From Peribacillus loiseleuriae (GTDB taxonomy: Bacteria; Bacillota; Bacilli; Bacillales; DSM-1321): DNA of 64,000 nt. The translations under genes and the position numbers were made by a program. Every line of letters begins with the position of its first letter. Within the stretch, counting starts at the first letter, position 1. The notes under the pieces are model-generated. The model saw only the letters and a program-made list of their open reading frames with translations, was not told where the DNA came from and made no database searches. The DNA lies in assembly GCF_001183985.1 (NCBI RefSeq), contig NZ_LFZW01000001.1, forward strand, positions 4,020,059 through 4,084,058. Direction: 5' to 3'. Shown one piece after another: positions 18,791-27,485 of the stretch.

Positions 18791-19225
18791 TCACACCGTT
18801 ACATATGGATCTTTTTCTATATTTTTCGGTTTACGAACGAGGCACATGATTCCAGCAATCAGGAATAAAATTGCCTGAAGCAATCCTAAACCGACCGATA
18901 ACAAGCCAACGAGCACAGCCGTTATGATGAAGAAAACTCCAGCCATCGTCTGACGCTCACTTTTTAGAATGAAAATAGAAACAAGACCAAGCACAATGCC
19001 AATTCCTGATGCAACTATAATCATCCAGCCAAACCCTCCGATAGCATCCATTACCATAGAGAAATCTTCCATTGTAATGGTTGGATCATTGGTTAACTCC
19101 CCTTCTATTGCTTGTCTAATTCCATCATTTTGCTTCAAAGCTATAAAGAAAATCCCGATAAAAGTCAGTATTATTGAAAGTAGAATTCCAACAATTGCTA
19201 GTATATACTCACCTGTACGCTTCAA
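18791..19225 (-). CDS. DUF4064 small membrane protein
   Basis: A 144-residue membrane protein with four predicted helices: ILAIVGILLSIILTFIGIFF, a glycine-rich pair around FGWMIIVASGIGIVLGLVSI, and MAGVFFIITAVLVGLLSVGL. A short positively charged tail KPKNIEKDPYVTV follows. I recognise DUF4064, of unknown function. I choose a TTG start at 19223-19225 (MKRTGEYILAI), with GGGGGG six bases upstream; the open frame extends eight codons further. Monocistronic, with a family-A hairpin at its 3' end. Confidence 0.75.
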   Translation of the reverse strand: MKRTGEYILAIVGILLSIILTFIGIFFIALKQNDGIRQAIEGELTNDPTITMEDFSMVMDAIGGFGWMIIVASGIGIVLGLVSIFILKSERQTMAGVFFIITAVLVGLLSVGLGLLQAILFLIAGIMCLVRKPKNIEKDPYVTV

Positions 19226-19548
19226 ATTAATCCCCCCTAAATTAATCACTCAACTTCATTCTGAATCATTATCGACCTATGGCAATATTGAGAACCAAGC
19301 CTATTAAAAATACCCAATACTTCTCTAGAAACCTTGTAGGATAAAAAAGTGCTCGTCTCGAGTAAAACCAATTGAAGAAATCATCTCAAATGAATAGGCT
19401 CTTTTCTCCTTTTATGGTACTAGATTTATTACGATTCACGCAATCAAAATTGCTCCTCATTAATCATTTAAGAAGAGGCAATATCATTGTGCTTAGTTAG
19501 TCAATGGCATGTGCTACTATAGGAATAGATTTAAACTTGGAGGTTTAT

Positions 19549-19971
19549 ATGGATAAAAAAATTGATCATATTGGGATAGCTGTACGTGACTTAGGAAATA
19601 GTATTGATTTTTACCTGAGGGTGTTAGGTGGGCAATTAATAGATCGTTACAAAAGTGAGGTGATTGGTGTAGAAAGTGAAATTGCAATAATTGAATTAAA
19701 CGGGGAAAGAATCGAACTGCTTGCACCAACAAACAACACGACTTCTCCGATTGCCCGATTCATTAAGCAAAAAGGCAAAGGCGTTCATCATATTGCTTAT
19801 CGAGTTGAAGATTTGGATGAAGCTTTACTCGAACTGAAACAACAAGGCATTCGGATTTTGGAAAACTCCTTACGTATCAACAAACATGGCAGAAGACTTA
19901 TCTATTTAAATCCAGCTGATACTGAAGGAACCATTATTGAATATTGTGATTATCCGAATCAAACGGATTAA
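19549..19971 (+). CDS. VOC-family protein, methylmalonyl-CoA epimerase-like
   Basis: A 140-residue vicinal-oxygen-chelate protein. Four metal ligand positions are visible: His in KIDHIGIAV, Glu in GERIELLAP, His in GVHHIAYRV and Glu in GTIIEYCDY. This matches methylmalonyl-CoA epimerase and related lyases. No mutase or propionyl-CoA genes are nearby, so the substrate is uncertain and a glyoxalase-like role is possible. The ATG at 19549-19551 is chosen because TTGGAGG lies 8 bases upstream; the open frame begins 15 codons earlier without an RBS. Confidence 0.82.
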   Translation: MDKKIDHIGIAVRDLGNSIDFYLRVLGGQLIDRYKSEVIGVESEIAIIELNGERIELLAPTNNTTSPIARFIKQKGKGVHHIAYRVEDLDEALLELKQQGIRILENSLRINKHGRRLIYLNPADTEGTIIEYCDYPNQTD

Positions 19972-19999
19972 TTCATAACTTTTAAAAAAAGTATAAAAC

Positions 20000-20093
20000 G
20001 AAAAGAAGTTGACCTCACACTCTATACGTCGTTTATAGTGTCACTTACACGTCATATAAGCGATATATAGTAGACGGGAGGTCTAACATTTTC
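20000..20093. repeat. Family-A 3'-end element, long form, decayed
   Basis: GAAAAGAAGTTGACCTCACA and GACGGGAGGTCTAACATTTT are eroded versions of the core arms. The interior CTCTATACGTCGTTTATAGTG resembles the copies at 6067 and 32465. It sits between the convergent VOC and DsbA-like genes. Confidence 0.55.
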
Positions 20094-20120
20094 GTACCTA
20101 TTCATTTCTATTAAATGTGA

Positions 20121-20831
20121 TCACTTTTCGGGAACAGCACAAGAACCATCACTGCAACTATTATCCGTTGAAGCTTCATTTAAGATTTGCAGTGGATTTT
20201 CTTCAGCCCAAACCTTATTTAATGTTTCTAAAAACAATTCGGTCGGTTGCGCACCAGAAACGCCGTATTTTCGATTAATAACGAAAAATGGTACCCCTGA
20301 AATTCCCAATTGACTTCCTTCATGTTCATCTGCCCTTACTTCTTCAGTGAATTGATCACCCGCAAGCATGTCAGTTACTTCTGTTTTATCCAGACCGACT
20401 TGTTCAGCAAGTAAAGCAAGTGTTTCTTGATTCCCGATATGCTGGGATTCTGTAAAGTACGCATGAAATAGCCTCTCGTTCATCTCTTTTTCTTTTCCTT
20501 TTGCAAAAGCAAATTGCATCAACCGATGCGCATCAAATGTATTGGTAGGTATCATCGTATCAAAGTGATAGTCTAATCCTTCTCCTTTTGCTTGGCTTAT
20601 TACATTGGCACTCATTTCTTTCGCTTGTTCAACTGATGTACCATATTTTTTTGCCAGCATTTCGTGAATATTCATCCCCGTATCTCTTTTGGCATGTGGA
20701 TCTAATTCAAAGCTTTTAAATTCAACCTCTACTTCTGATTGATGTGCGAATTGGGACATTGCTTTTTCAAAACGGCGTTTGCCAATATAGCAAAACGGAC
20801 ATTGATAATCAGACCATACTTCAACTTTCAT
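20121..20831 (-). CDS. DsbA-family (FrnE-like) oxidoreductase with a Cys-rich tail
   Basis: A 236-residue cytoplasmic DsbA-fold protein of the FrnE/2-hydroxychromene isomerase-like group. The redox motif CPFCYIGKRR is at residues ~11-20, followed by a helical insertion and the cis-proline loop GISGVPFFVINRKYGVSGAQ. No signal peptide is seen. The C-terminus carries an extra CSDGSCAVPEK, a second CxxxxC pair. Family members are linked to polyketide maturation or oxidative-stress thiol exchange. The ATG follows GGAGGTACCACC. A ~480-base gap lies upstream. Confidence 0.87.
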   Translation of the reverse strand: MKVEVWSDYQCPFCYIGKRRFEKAMSQFAHQSEVEVEFKSFELDPHAKRDTGMNIHEMLAKKYGTSVEQAKEMSANVISQAKGEGLDYHFDTMIPTNTFDAHRLMQFAFAKGKEKEMNERLFHAYFTESQHIGNQETLALLAEQVGLDKTEVTDMLAGDQFTEEVRADEHEGSQLGISGVPFFVINRKYGVSGAQPTELFLETLNKVWAEENPLQILNEASTDNSCSDGSCAVPEK

Positions 20832-20867
20832 GGTGGTACCTCCTAGATGTTATTTTTTACTGAAGAT

Positions 20868-21268
20868 TTGCCCGTGCAAGCTGTTAGCACGGCTTTAGAC
20901 ACGGGATAATAGTGAGGTCACATACGGAGTACCACTAAAACCCAAGGTGTGTGATACTTTAAGTATTTGAAAAATACAACGACAATTATATAATATCCCT
21001 ATCTAGGATGTTTCTTGAAAACTGAAAATAGGGAGTTGTGTTAGGAAAAACGTCTGTCATGTAAAATTTTCAACGTTCAACATATCGTCATCTTAAATGA
21101 CAACCCTATAAAAAGTATCGTCGATTGAACGGCGTAGTCGGCACCGACCTTGCCCCTTAAGTGAAATTCTTTCAAGTATTGCTCACCACTGCCATTTCTT
21201 ATGGAAGATAGTAAGTGAGATGTTTGTGAGAAAGAACCCCTTCGGCTTTAGCCATGGGAGTGGTCAGC
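20868..21268. mobile_element. Probable IS200/IS605-type relic without transposase
   Basis: The 480-base gap has no gene. At its left end CCGTGCAAGCTGTTAGCACGG forms a hairpin followed by CTTTAGACACGGG. At its right end AACCCCTTCGGCTTTAGCC and ATGGGAGTGGTCAGC form the hairpin-plus-tail typical of the right end of tnpB elements as I remember them. Both ends share CGGCTTTAG...GGG. No tnpA or tnpB reading frame remains between them. This is an inference from end structure only. Confidence 0.45.
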
Positions 21269-21312
21269 AGTCATCTATACGTTTCCTTTCTTCTCTCTTA
21301 TAAAAAGTCGGC

Positions 21313-22263
21313 TTAAATCTTCCGCAACTTAATGGTACGAATATCATGAGTGGCAGCCTTTGTTAGAATTAAATCAGCTCGCGTCTTAGTCGGCTCAATA
21401 TTATGAAGCAGATTTACTTTATTAATCCGATTCCAAATATCCGCAGCAACAATGCAAGCTTCACCATCGGAAAGAGACGCATAACGATGGAAGTAAGACT
21501 TCGGATTGTGAAAAGCTGTTTCCTTTAGTTTCATGAACCTGTCTATATACCATTCCTTCAAATCTTCCTCCACTGCATCCACATAAATGGATAAGTCAAA
21601 GAAGTCTGAGACAAATACACTTGGTAATGACTGATCCTGAAGTATAGGGGTTTGCAACACATTTATTCCTTCTACAATCACGATATCTGGCTGATCGATG
21701 ATCTCATTTTGACCTGGCAGGACATCATAATACAAATGTGAATAAACTGGTGCTGAAATGGTTGGAGCGCCTGATTTTAACTGTGCCAGAAATTTTATAA
21801 GTTCACGAATATCATAGCTTTCTGGAAATCCCTTTCTTTGCATTAACCCCTTTTGCTCCAATACGGAGTTCGGAAAAAGGAAGCCATCTGTTGTTACAAT
21901 TTCAACCTTTGGATGATTATGCCATTTCGAGAGCAAAGCTTTAATTATTCTTGATGTCGTACTTTTCCCAACCGCAACACTACCCGCAATCCCGATAATA
22001 TAAGGTATTTTACGGGTGTTTTTTCCAAAAAAGGTATCAGTTACAGAGTGAAGCTGCTGAGAAGCCGTCGCATATAAATTAATAAGCCTCGCTAACGGAA
22101 CGTAAATATTTGTAACTTCATCCATTGATATATTTTCATTGATTCCTTGTAATTCTTCTAACTCATCTGCTGTCAATGTCATCGGTGTGTTAAAACGTAA
22201 TCTTGCCCATTCCTCTTTGGTAAATGTCATATAAGGAGAATAACTATTCATGGTTGTAATCAT
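21313..22263 (-). CDS. coaA: Pantothenate kinase type I
   Basis: A 316-residue kinase catalysing the first step of coenzyme A synthesis. The P-loop is [15 protein letters not shown] (~residues 91-105), with family motifs [21 protein letters not shown] and [12 protein letters not shown]. It is the CoaA (bacterial type I) fold, not the CoaX type. An ATG at 22261-22263 follows AGGGG; GTG one codon upstream is also open. Activity is normally feedback-inhibited by CoA. The downstream side carries no close co-oriented gene, so it is probably monocistronic. Confidence 0.92.
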   Translation of the reverse strand: MITTMNSYSPYMTFTKEEWARLRFNTPMTLTADELEELQGINENISMDEVTNIYVPLARLINLYATASQQLHSVTDTFFGKNTRKIPYIIGIAGSVAVGKSTTSRIIKALLSKWHNHPKVEIVTTDGFLFPNSVLEQKGLMQRKGFPESYDIRELIKFLAQLKSGAPTISAPVYSHLYYDVLPGQNEIIDQPDIVIVEGINVLQTPILQDQSLPSVFVSDFFDLSIYVDAVEEDLKEWYIDRFMKLKETAFHNPKSYFHRYASLSDGEACIVAADIWNRINKVNLLHNIEPTKTRADLILTKAATHDIRTIKLRKI

Positions 22264-22266
22264 CAC

Positions 22267-22840
22267 AGGCCCCTTTTAATTCAAATCATTGAAAACGTCT
22301 ACATCTTCTGTTTTTATTAATCCCTATTTTAGTTAATTTCCATTAAGAATGAAAGGGAAAAGATAAATATCTTTAAAAACCAACATAAAATCCCACCTTA
22401 AAACCATTAGGATGAATTACGGTGGAATTTACAATATTACCGAATCATGAAAAGATACTAACTTAATATTTTTTGAAATAGGTATCTATAAAATAGAATA
22501 AAACTAAAACAGACTTGCCACTTATTGAACAAGTCTGTTTTAGTTTCTATATACCATGAACGATCGATACCCCTCTTTTTTGGGATTCTCCAGGCCATTA
22601 CCTGTAATTACGACTGAAAAATACGAGGTCAGAGCAAAATCAAGGGACACGTAAAGAGATCATTTCGAGCTGAAATCAAGATTGCGCGCCGGAACCTGAA
22701 ATTCACAAACCAAAGCCGTTTTTTTCGATCTGAAGTGAAAATAAAAACGAAAATCTTTCGTACAACATTTAATACAGTATTAAATCATAATTATTAAGAT
22801 TTACAAAATATGACTTCATATCATTTCCTAGTTCTTTTAC
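22267..22840. other. Gap between coaA and the CobW gene: long hairpin, degenerate repeats and a Zur-like box
   Basis: No gene is supported in 570 bases. It holds a 15-bp perfect stem (ACTAAAACAGACTTG / CAAGTCTGTTTTAGT, 22503-22545), which is a likely terminator. Degenerate ~20-base units (TTTCGAGCTG..., TTGCGCGCCGGAAC...) occupy 22650-22745. AAATCATAATTATTAAGATTT at 22783-22803 is two changes away from a Zur box. Confidence 0.6.
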
Positions 22841-24037
22841 TTATTGCTGAGTCAGCTGCCAGACAAACGGGTCCTTAAGTTTACTCCATTCATCATTGAA
22901 CTCATCTGGCGTAAGTAAGCATTTATCCAATTCGTTTGTAATCATTTCAACATTTAACTCCATCCCTATGAACACTAGTTTCGTATGACGGTCTCCGAAT
23001 TCTTCATCCCATGTTTCATTCAAACCTGGATTTTGTCGTAAGATTTCTTCCTGTTGCGATATTGACAAAGAGGCTACCCAATAGGAGATTGGCTCAATAC
23101 TTACAGATGGACCGGCTTGTGATAGTAGCAAGGCTACGTTATTTCTGCTTGCACACCAGGCAATTCCTTTTGCACGTACAATTTGAATGGGCATCGATCC
23201 GGCCCATTTATTAAATCTTTCTGAATGGAAAGGAAATTTTCTTTCATATACGAAAGATACTATTCCATATTCTTCCGTTTCGGGCGTATGTTGTGCAGGT
23301 CCTAGATTAAGCTCCTTTAACCAACCTGCCGCGGCACTTGCTTTGTCAAAATCAAACAACCCCGTGTTCATAATTTCTTTCGGTTGAACTGTACAGTTAA
23401 CAGAACGAATAATCTTCGCTTGAGGCTGAAGCGTTCTTATAACTCTTTCTAGTTTTTCTAAATCTTCAGGTGCAACTAAATCACATTTATTCAAAATAAG
23501 AACATCACAAAATTCAATTTGGTCAATTAATAAATCGGCGATATTTCGAACGTCGTCTTCTCCCACCGCTTCTTTACGATCAAGCAGTGAATCACCTGAT
23601 TCGAAATCATGCCAAAATCGATTCGCATCGACTACCGTTACCATTGTATCCAGTTTACAGAATCTGGTTAAATCAATCCCCAGTTCTTCATCAATATAGG
23701 AGAATGTCTGAGCAACTGGAATAGGCTCGCTAATCCCAGAGGATTCAATTAATATGTAGTCAACATCACCTTGTCTTGCTAACTTTTCCACTTCAACAAG
23801 CAAGTCTTCACGCAATGTACAGCAAATGCAACCATTGGACATTTCCACTAACTTCTCTTCTGTTCGAGAAAAACCGCCTTGCTTTTGCACTAATTCACTA
23901 TCAATATTCACTTCACTCATATCATTTACGATGACGGCAACTTTAAGTCCCTCACGGTTATGTAAAATATGATTGAGCAATGTTGTTTTACCTGCTCCTA
24001 AATAGCCACTTAGTACTGTAACTGGTATTTTTTCCAT
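22841..24037 (-). CDS. CobW/COG0523 GTPase, YciC/ZagA-like zinc metallochaperone
   Basis: A 398-residue G3E GTPase. The Walker A is [11 protein letters not shown], the zinc-binding [10 protein letters not shown] motif is intact, and a guanine-specificity LNKCDLV follows; the C-terminal CobW_C domain spans ~260-380. Family members are zinc chaperones or allocators used in zinc starvation, and a near-perfect Zur box lies in its upstream region (24306-24326). No zinc ABC transporter is adjacent. I assign the YciC/ZagA branch from the Zur site and length; a role in another metal pathway is less likely. Confidence 0.88.
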   Translation of the reverse strand: MEKIPVTVLSGYLGAGKTTLLNHILHNREGLKVAVIVNDMSEVNIDSELVQKQGGFSRTEEKLVEMSNGCICCTLREDLLVEVEKLARQGDVDYILIESSGISEPIPVAQTFSYIDEELGIDLTRFCKLDTMVTVVDANRFWHDFESGDSLLDRKEAVGEDDVRNIADLLIDQIEFCDVLILNKCDLVAPEDLEKLERVIRTLQPQAKIIRSVNCTVQPKEIMNTGLFDFDKASAAAGWLKELNLGPAQHTPETEEYGIVSFVYERKFPFHSERFNKWAGSMPIQIVRAKGIAWCASRNNVALLLSQAGPSVSIEPISYWVASLSISQQEEILRQNPGLNETWDEEFGDRHTKLVFIGMELNVEMITNELDKCLLTPDEFNDEWSKLKDPFVWQLTQQ

Positions 24038-24145
24038 TCGAATCTTCCTTTCTAAATTTTTTCTGATTACAAGTAATCTTTAATAGAAATACACTTATTC
24101 ACAAAAGTTGTAGTCTATTATCTGAGATAAACACACCAATATGAG

Positions 24146-24262
24146 CACGTTGCGAACCAAATTTAAGGTTTACGTGCCGCTTTAAGCACTTTTCGAGCCG
24201 GATTTGAGTTTTTCACGCCAGAATGAGTACTTTTCGAGCCGGATTTACGATTTTCTCGTCAC
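24146..24262. repeat. Degenerate ~20-bp repeat array in the CobW gene leader
   Basis: Six successive units of about 20-21 bases, such as TTTCGAGCCGGATTTGAGTT, TTCACGCCAGAATGAGTACT and TTTCGAGCCGGATTTACGAT. Two units are almost identical for 17 bases. The array lies between the Zur box and the start codon, so it would be in the 5' untranslated RNA. Confidence 0.65.
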
Positions 24263-24305
24263 CAAATGGTAACTAAGTACTTAATTTCCATCTCATCCAC
24301 GTTAC

Positions 24306-24326
24306 AAATCGTAATTATTACGTTTT
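24306..24326 (-). promoter_or_regulatory. Zur box upstream of the CobW GTPase
   Basis: AAATCGTAATTATTACGTTTT matches the B. subtilis Zur consensus AAATCGTAATNATTACGWTTT almost completely. It is the only sequence of this quality in the window. It lies ~270 bases upstream of the CobW start and just past the terminator of the preceding gene, the expected position for a zinc-repressed promoter. Confidence 0.85.
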
Positions 24327-24378
24327 GTAAGTCATAACAAAATTAGCATATTTTATTTTAATATGCAAGACCTTTTAA

Positions 24379-24418
24379 TAAAAAAGACTTCTCTCCAATT
24401 AAAGAAAGAAGTCTTTTC
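24379..24418. terminator. Terminator of the M48-ankyrin gene
   Basis: AAAAAGACTTCTCTCC and GAAAGAAGTCTTTTCC form the stem, with A and T runs; it ends at the stop codon of the M48-ankyrin gene. Confidence 0.8.
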
Positions 24419-24421
24419 CAA

Positions 24422-25711
24422 TTATTTATTAAAAAGTTCGATTAATTCTTTGTTTTGTAAGTCCTGCGCATAATCCATAGCCGATAAGCCTTCCATATCT
24501 TTTATGGCTGGATCAGCACCATACTCAAGAAGTAATGCAACTAGTTCCACATTTTCTAAATAAGCTGCAAGATTCAGCGGTGTCGTGGCATACGAGTCTA
24601 ATAAATCAACAGTTGCACCCTTTTCCAGCAGTATTTTAGCTGTTTCGGTATTTTCACTGGACACTGCTAGATGAAGTGCACTTTGGCCGTAATCGTCGGT
24701 CTCATTCATATCTGCACCATCTGCAAGAAGCGAAAGCATAATCTCCGTGTCATTTTCTGAGACTGCGATCATAAGCGGTGTATAGCCTTCCATTCCAGAG
24801 TCTTCTTGGAACATAGCAGCAAAATCACTATTCGAAAGAGAATCGATCGCTGAAGCAATACCGACCCCTGCTGCAATAGGCAGAGCTGCAAATAGCAGGA
24901 TACTGAGGCTAATCCCTAATATGACAGTTGTTTTTTTCTCTTTAATTAGTTCCTTTTCTTCCGGAAATGACCAATTATCCAACGCATTTAAGCGCTTTGG
25001 AAGGTGAGGGTGTGTGGAGAGCTTTTCGCTTAACCAAGCAAAAAATCCCGACTCTTCGCGAATTTGATTCACAAAGGCATCCTGATTTACTTTCGGAGCC
25101 AGTTTCTTTCCGATGGCAAGCATAGTAAGAGCCCGCTTAGATGCTTCAATATTCTTTACATGATAAGCCGCATAGCGGTCACATGTATATTCACAAGCGC
25201 GCATATACGCCTCGCCAATTAGTGGAATAAACATTGCAGGAAGAACAAGCATATGCACCAACACATGTCTTCGCTTAATATGAGCGAATTCGTGAGCAAG
25301 CACGAACATCAGCTCATCTTCCTTTCCTTCTTCTGTCAAATCAAATAGCTCGGAATAAATAACAACCATATTTTTCCCAAAAAAACGAGTGGCGAACGCA
25401 TTCAACATCCCCGAAGACTCCAACACGTACATAGTGGGTATCTTCATATCCATCTCTTTCGCAAGTAATTCTGCTTTTTCATAAACGCCAGAAAATTGTA
25501 TTTCACTAATCCGAACGCCATTACGACGAATATGGGCCATCGATAAGCCATGGACAAATAATGACAATAAAATGAGCGCTCCAACAATCACAATTCCAAT
25601 AATGCTAACGGCTAAAAATACATACATCATAATACTAAAAATCATTGTGAAAATAAAATACACTTTCTCTTTCCGGTAAACAAGATCATTTCTAAATCTT
25701 TCTTCTAGCAA
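24422..25711 (-). CDS. HtpX-like M48 metalloprotease fused to ankyrin repeats
   Basis: About 429 residues. Two N-terminal TM helices (VYFIFTMIFSIMMYVFLAVS and IVIVGALILLSLFV) are followed by a zinc protease domain with HEFAH in VLAHEFAHIKRRH and a downstream Glu in EAYMRACEYTCDRYAAYH. A third hydrophobic segment (VILGISLSILLFAALPIAAG) follows. The last ~125 residues are about four ankyrin repeats (GYTPLMIAVSENDTE, GQSALHLAVSSENTE, ATTPLNLAAYLENVE, GLSAMDYAQD). HtpX proteases degrade damaged membrane proteins. The ankyrin tail probably selects or tethers partners, which is inference. The TTG at 25709-25711, with GGGGG upstream, is the likely start. Confidence 0.85.
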   Translation of the reverse strand: MLEERFRNDLVYRKEKVYFIFTMIFSIMMYVFLAVSIIGIVIVGALILLSLFVHGLSMAHIRRNGVRISEIQFSGVYEKAELLAKEMDMKIPTMYVLESSGMLNAFATRFFGKNMVVIYSELFDLTEEGKEDELMFVLAHEFAHIKRRHVLVHMLVLPAMFIPLIGEAYMRACEYTCDRYAAYHVKNIEASKRALTMLAIGKKLAPKVNQDAFVNQIREESGFFAWLSEKLSTHPHLPKRLNALDNWSFPEEKELIKEKKTTVILGISLSILLFAALPIAAGVGIASAIDSLSNSDFAAMFQEDSGMEGYTPLMIAVSENDTEIMLSLLADGADMNETDDYGQSALHLAVSSENTETAKILLEKGATVDLLDSYATTPLNLAAYLENVELVALLLEYGADPAIKDMEGLSAMDYAQDLQNKELIELFNK

Positions 25712-25732
25712 CCCTTTTCCCCCTATTAACAA

Positions 25733-26063
25733 TAATTGAATACATTGGAATTATACCTAGTAATTCACATAGAACCAATCAGTATTTCCCCCAAAAAAGC
25801 GATTGAAGATGAATAAAATAAGAATACACGCATAGATTAACGATGAAAAGTAAAATTTTTGTAAATTCCATAGTTTTTTTCTAGAATTTCAATGAATAAA
25901 GAGGTAGAATAAAGACAAATGACAACTTGAATTTTGCGTCATGTTTCAGGGGAGTTTTTTAGGATGGGTAAAGCAAGTACATAGTGGCAGTTGAAATGCT
26001 GTCCATCATATCGGTTGTTTTCATTTGTATTGATGCTAATGAAAAAGAATAAGGAGTGATTTT
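25733..26063. other. Intergenic region upstream of ytzE
   Basis: About 330 bases. Two very short frames (MGKAST near 25963; a 22-codon hydrophobic one at 25984-26052) are too short and weakly initiated to support. It presumably holds divergent promoters for ytzE and the M48 gene. Confidence 0.5.
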
Positions 26064-26285
26064 TTGAAACCTTCAACAAATCGCATGTTAACCCGTATTA
26101 AATCCGTTTATATGTTTATTAGTAATAACGGTACGGTTTCTACTCAGGACCTTGTAGAAGAATTTGGCATCACTCCTCGAACAATACAGCGCGATTTAAA
26201 TGTGTTAGCTTATAACGACTTAGTCAAAAGCCCAAGCCGCGGACTATGGACCACAACAAGCAAAAAAGTAAAGTTGTCATCTTAA
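26064..26285 (+). CDS. ytzE: Small DeoR-type HTH regulator YtzE
   Basis: A 73-residue protein that is little more than a DeoR winged-helix domain: IKSVYMFISNNGTVSTQDLV, then TPRTIQRDLNVLAYNDLV as the recognition helix. No sensor domain follows, as in B. subtilis YtzE. The TTG at 26064-26066 is used, with AAGGAG seven bases upstream. Targets are unknown. Convergent with the pseudouridine synthase gene, sharing a terminator. Confidence 0.85.
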   Translation: MKPSTNRMLTRIKSVYMFISNNGTVSTQDLVEEFGITPRTIQRDLNVLAYNDLVKSPSRGLWTTTSKKVKLSS

Positions 26286-26366
26286 AGCTAAATCTGCAGT
26301 TTTTTAAAGATTTTTCACCATGAATTTACAAGTTAAAGAAATATAAGAATCGTACCCATCTACTAG

Positions 26367-26404
26367 AAATGAGGCCGACTCATACAGTCCGCCTCATTTT
26401 TTTG
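26367..26404. terminator. Bidirectional terminator between ytzE and the RsuA-family gene
   Basis: AAATGAGGC and GCCTCATTTTTTT form a 9-bp stem with a loop of ~13 bases and T-runs outward. Confidence 0.82.
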
Positions 26405-26408
26405 CCTA

Positions 26409-27125
26409 TTATTGTTGTCCTGTCCGTAAAGCCCCAAGTTCATCATCGGTCAATTCACGATATTCTCCAAGTTCAAGTCCTTCATCCAGCGCAAGGCTCC
26501 CCATCGAAATACGCTTCAGATAGACAACCCGTTTGCCCACTGCTTCAAACATCCTTTTTACTTGATGAAATTTCCCTTCCATAATCGTTAATTCAATATC
26601 AGAAGTAAGTCCTGATTTTAAAATTTTCAACTCTCCTGGCTTCGTATGATAGCCATCATCCAGTGTTACACCTTTACTGAATTCCTCAATATCACTCTCC
26701 GTCACTTCACTGTTAATGACTGCGAAATACGTTTTCGGGACATGTTTTTTTGGGGAAAGCAACTGGTGAGCGAGCTGGCCATCATTTGTAATCAAAAGTA
26801 ACCCTTCTGTATCCTTGTCCAAACGACCAACAGGAAAGGGCTCCATTGCTGCATCCTCTGGTTCAAGTATATCAATGACCGTTTCCTGAAAATTATCTTC
26901 CGTAGCAGAAATAAGTCCTTGTGGTTTATTCATCATCAAATAAATGAACTCTCTATATACCACTTGTTCGTTATGTACCGTTACATGATCCACTTCTGGG
27001 TCAACATGTGCCTTCGCATCTTTCACAACTTGCTCATTCACGATGACAGCGCCTGATTTAAGCAAACTTTTCACTTCTTTTCGGCTACCATATCCGACAT
27101 TTGCTAATAATTTATCAATTCTCAT
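26409..27125 (-). CDS. 16S rRNA pseudouridine synthase, RsuA family
   Basis: A 238-residue pseudouridine synthase. An S4 RNA-binding domain (MRIDKLLANVGYGSRKEVKSL, broken by NEQVVKDAK) precedes the catalytic domain with the aspartate in GRLDKDTEGLLL. The family signature KTYFAVI and the C-terminal EGKFHQVKRMF are intact. RsuA-type enzymes modify 16S position 516; B. subtilis YtzG/YtzF is the likely counterpart. I start at the ATG 27123-27125, preceded by GGAGGAAC. The open frame continues ten codons further without need. Confidence 0.88.
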   Translation of the reverse strand: MRIDKLLANVGYGSRKEVKSLLKSGAVIVNEQVVKDAKAHVDPEVDHVTVHNEQVVYREFIYLMMNKPQGLISATEDNFQETVIDILEPEDAAMEPFPVGRLDKDTEGLLLITNDGQLAHQLLSPKKHVPKTYFAVINSEVTESDIEEFSKGVTLDDGYHTKPGELKILKSGLTSDIELTIMEGKFHQVKRMFEAVGKRVVYLKRISMGSLALDEGLELGEYRELTDDELGALRTGQQ

Positions 27126-27485
27126 AAGTTCCTCCGGTACTATTTGTTCTTGCATCTCTTTAACATTTATTGTTTAAATGCGCATATTTCATTATAACAG
27201 GATACTTCTAAAAGAAATAAAAGTTCCATGCAAATGGTCCCCATTAATTCAGTCATCTAATCAATCTAATAATAAATACATACAATCCAACAACGAAAGG
27301 GTCAGACGCACATCTACGATATATCGTAGATGTGAGGCCAGACCCTTTTGGGACATCCTCTAACTATTAGAGATTGTTCAAATAGTCCGGTAAAAAAGCT
27401 TGCGGATTTCTCGGCTCTTTTTATCCTCCCTTTTTGAACACGCACTATTATGGAGAATGATTACTCTTCCCCAGTTTCTTTTTAC
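27126..27485. other. Gap upstream of the RsuA-family gene
   Basis: No gene. It holds the family-A hairpin at 27294-27360. From 27395 to 27420 a short AAAAAAGCTTGCGGATTTCTC / CGGCTCTTTTT segment may terminate ytgP. Confidence 0.5.
27294..27360. repeat. Family-A 3'-end element downstream of ytgP
   Basis: GAAAGGGTCAGACGCACATC pairs with GATGTGAGGCCAGACCCTTT through an inner TACGATATATCGTA palindrome. The right flank TTGGGACATCCTC is the conserved outer extension of the family. Confidence 0.7.

Noticed and set aside
22503-22545. Perfect 15-bp stem considered as a transposon end or operator
   Set aside because: A loop and T-rich flank make an ordinary intrinsic terminator the simpler reading.
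24146-24262. Repeat array considered as a CRISPR
   Set aside because: Units are degenerate, only ~20 bp and lack distinct spacers; no cas genes are present.
25984-26052. 22-codon GTG-initiated hydrophobic frame upstream of ytzE
   Set aside because: No ribosome site, very short, and the hydrophobic stretch is explained by T-rich intergenic DNA.
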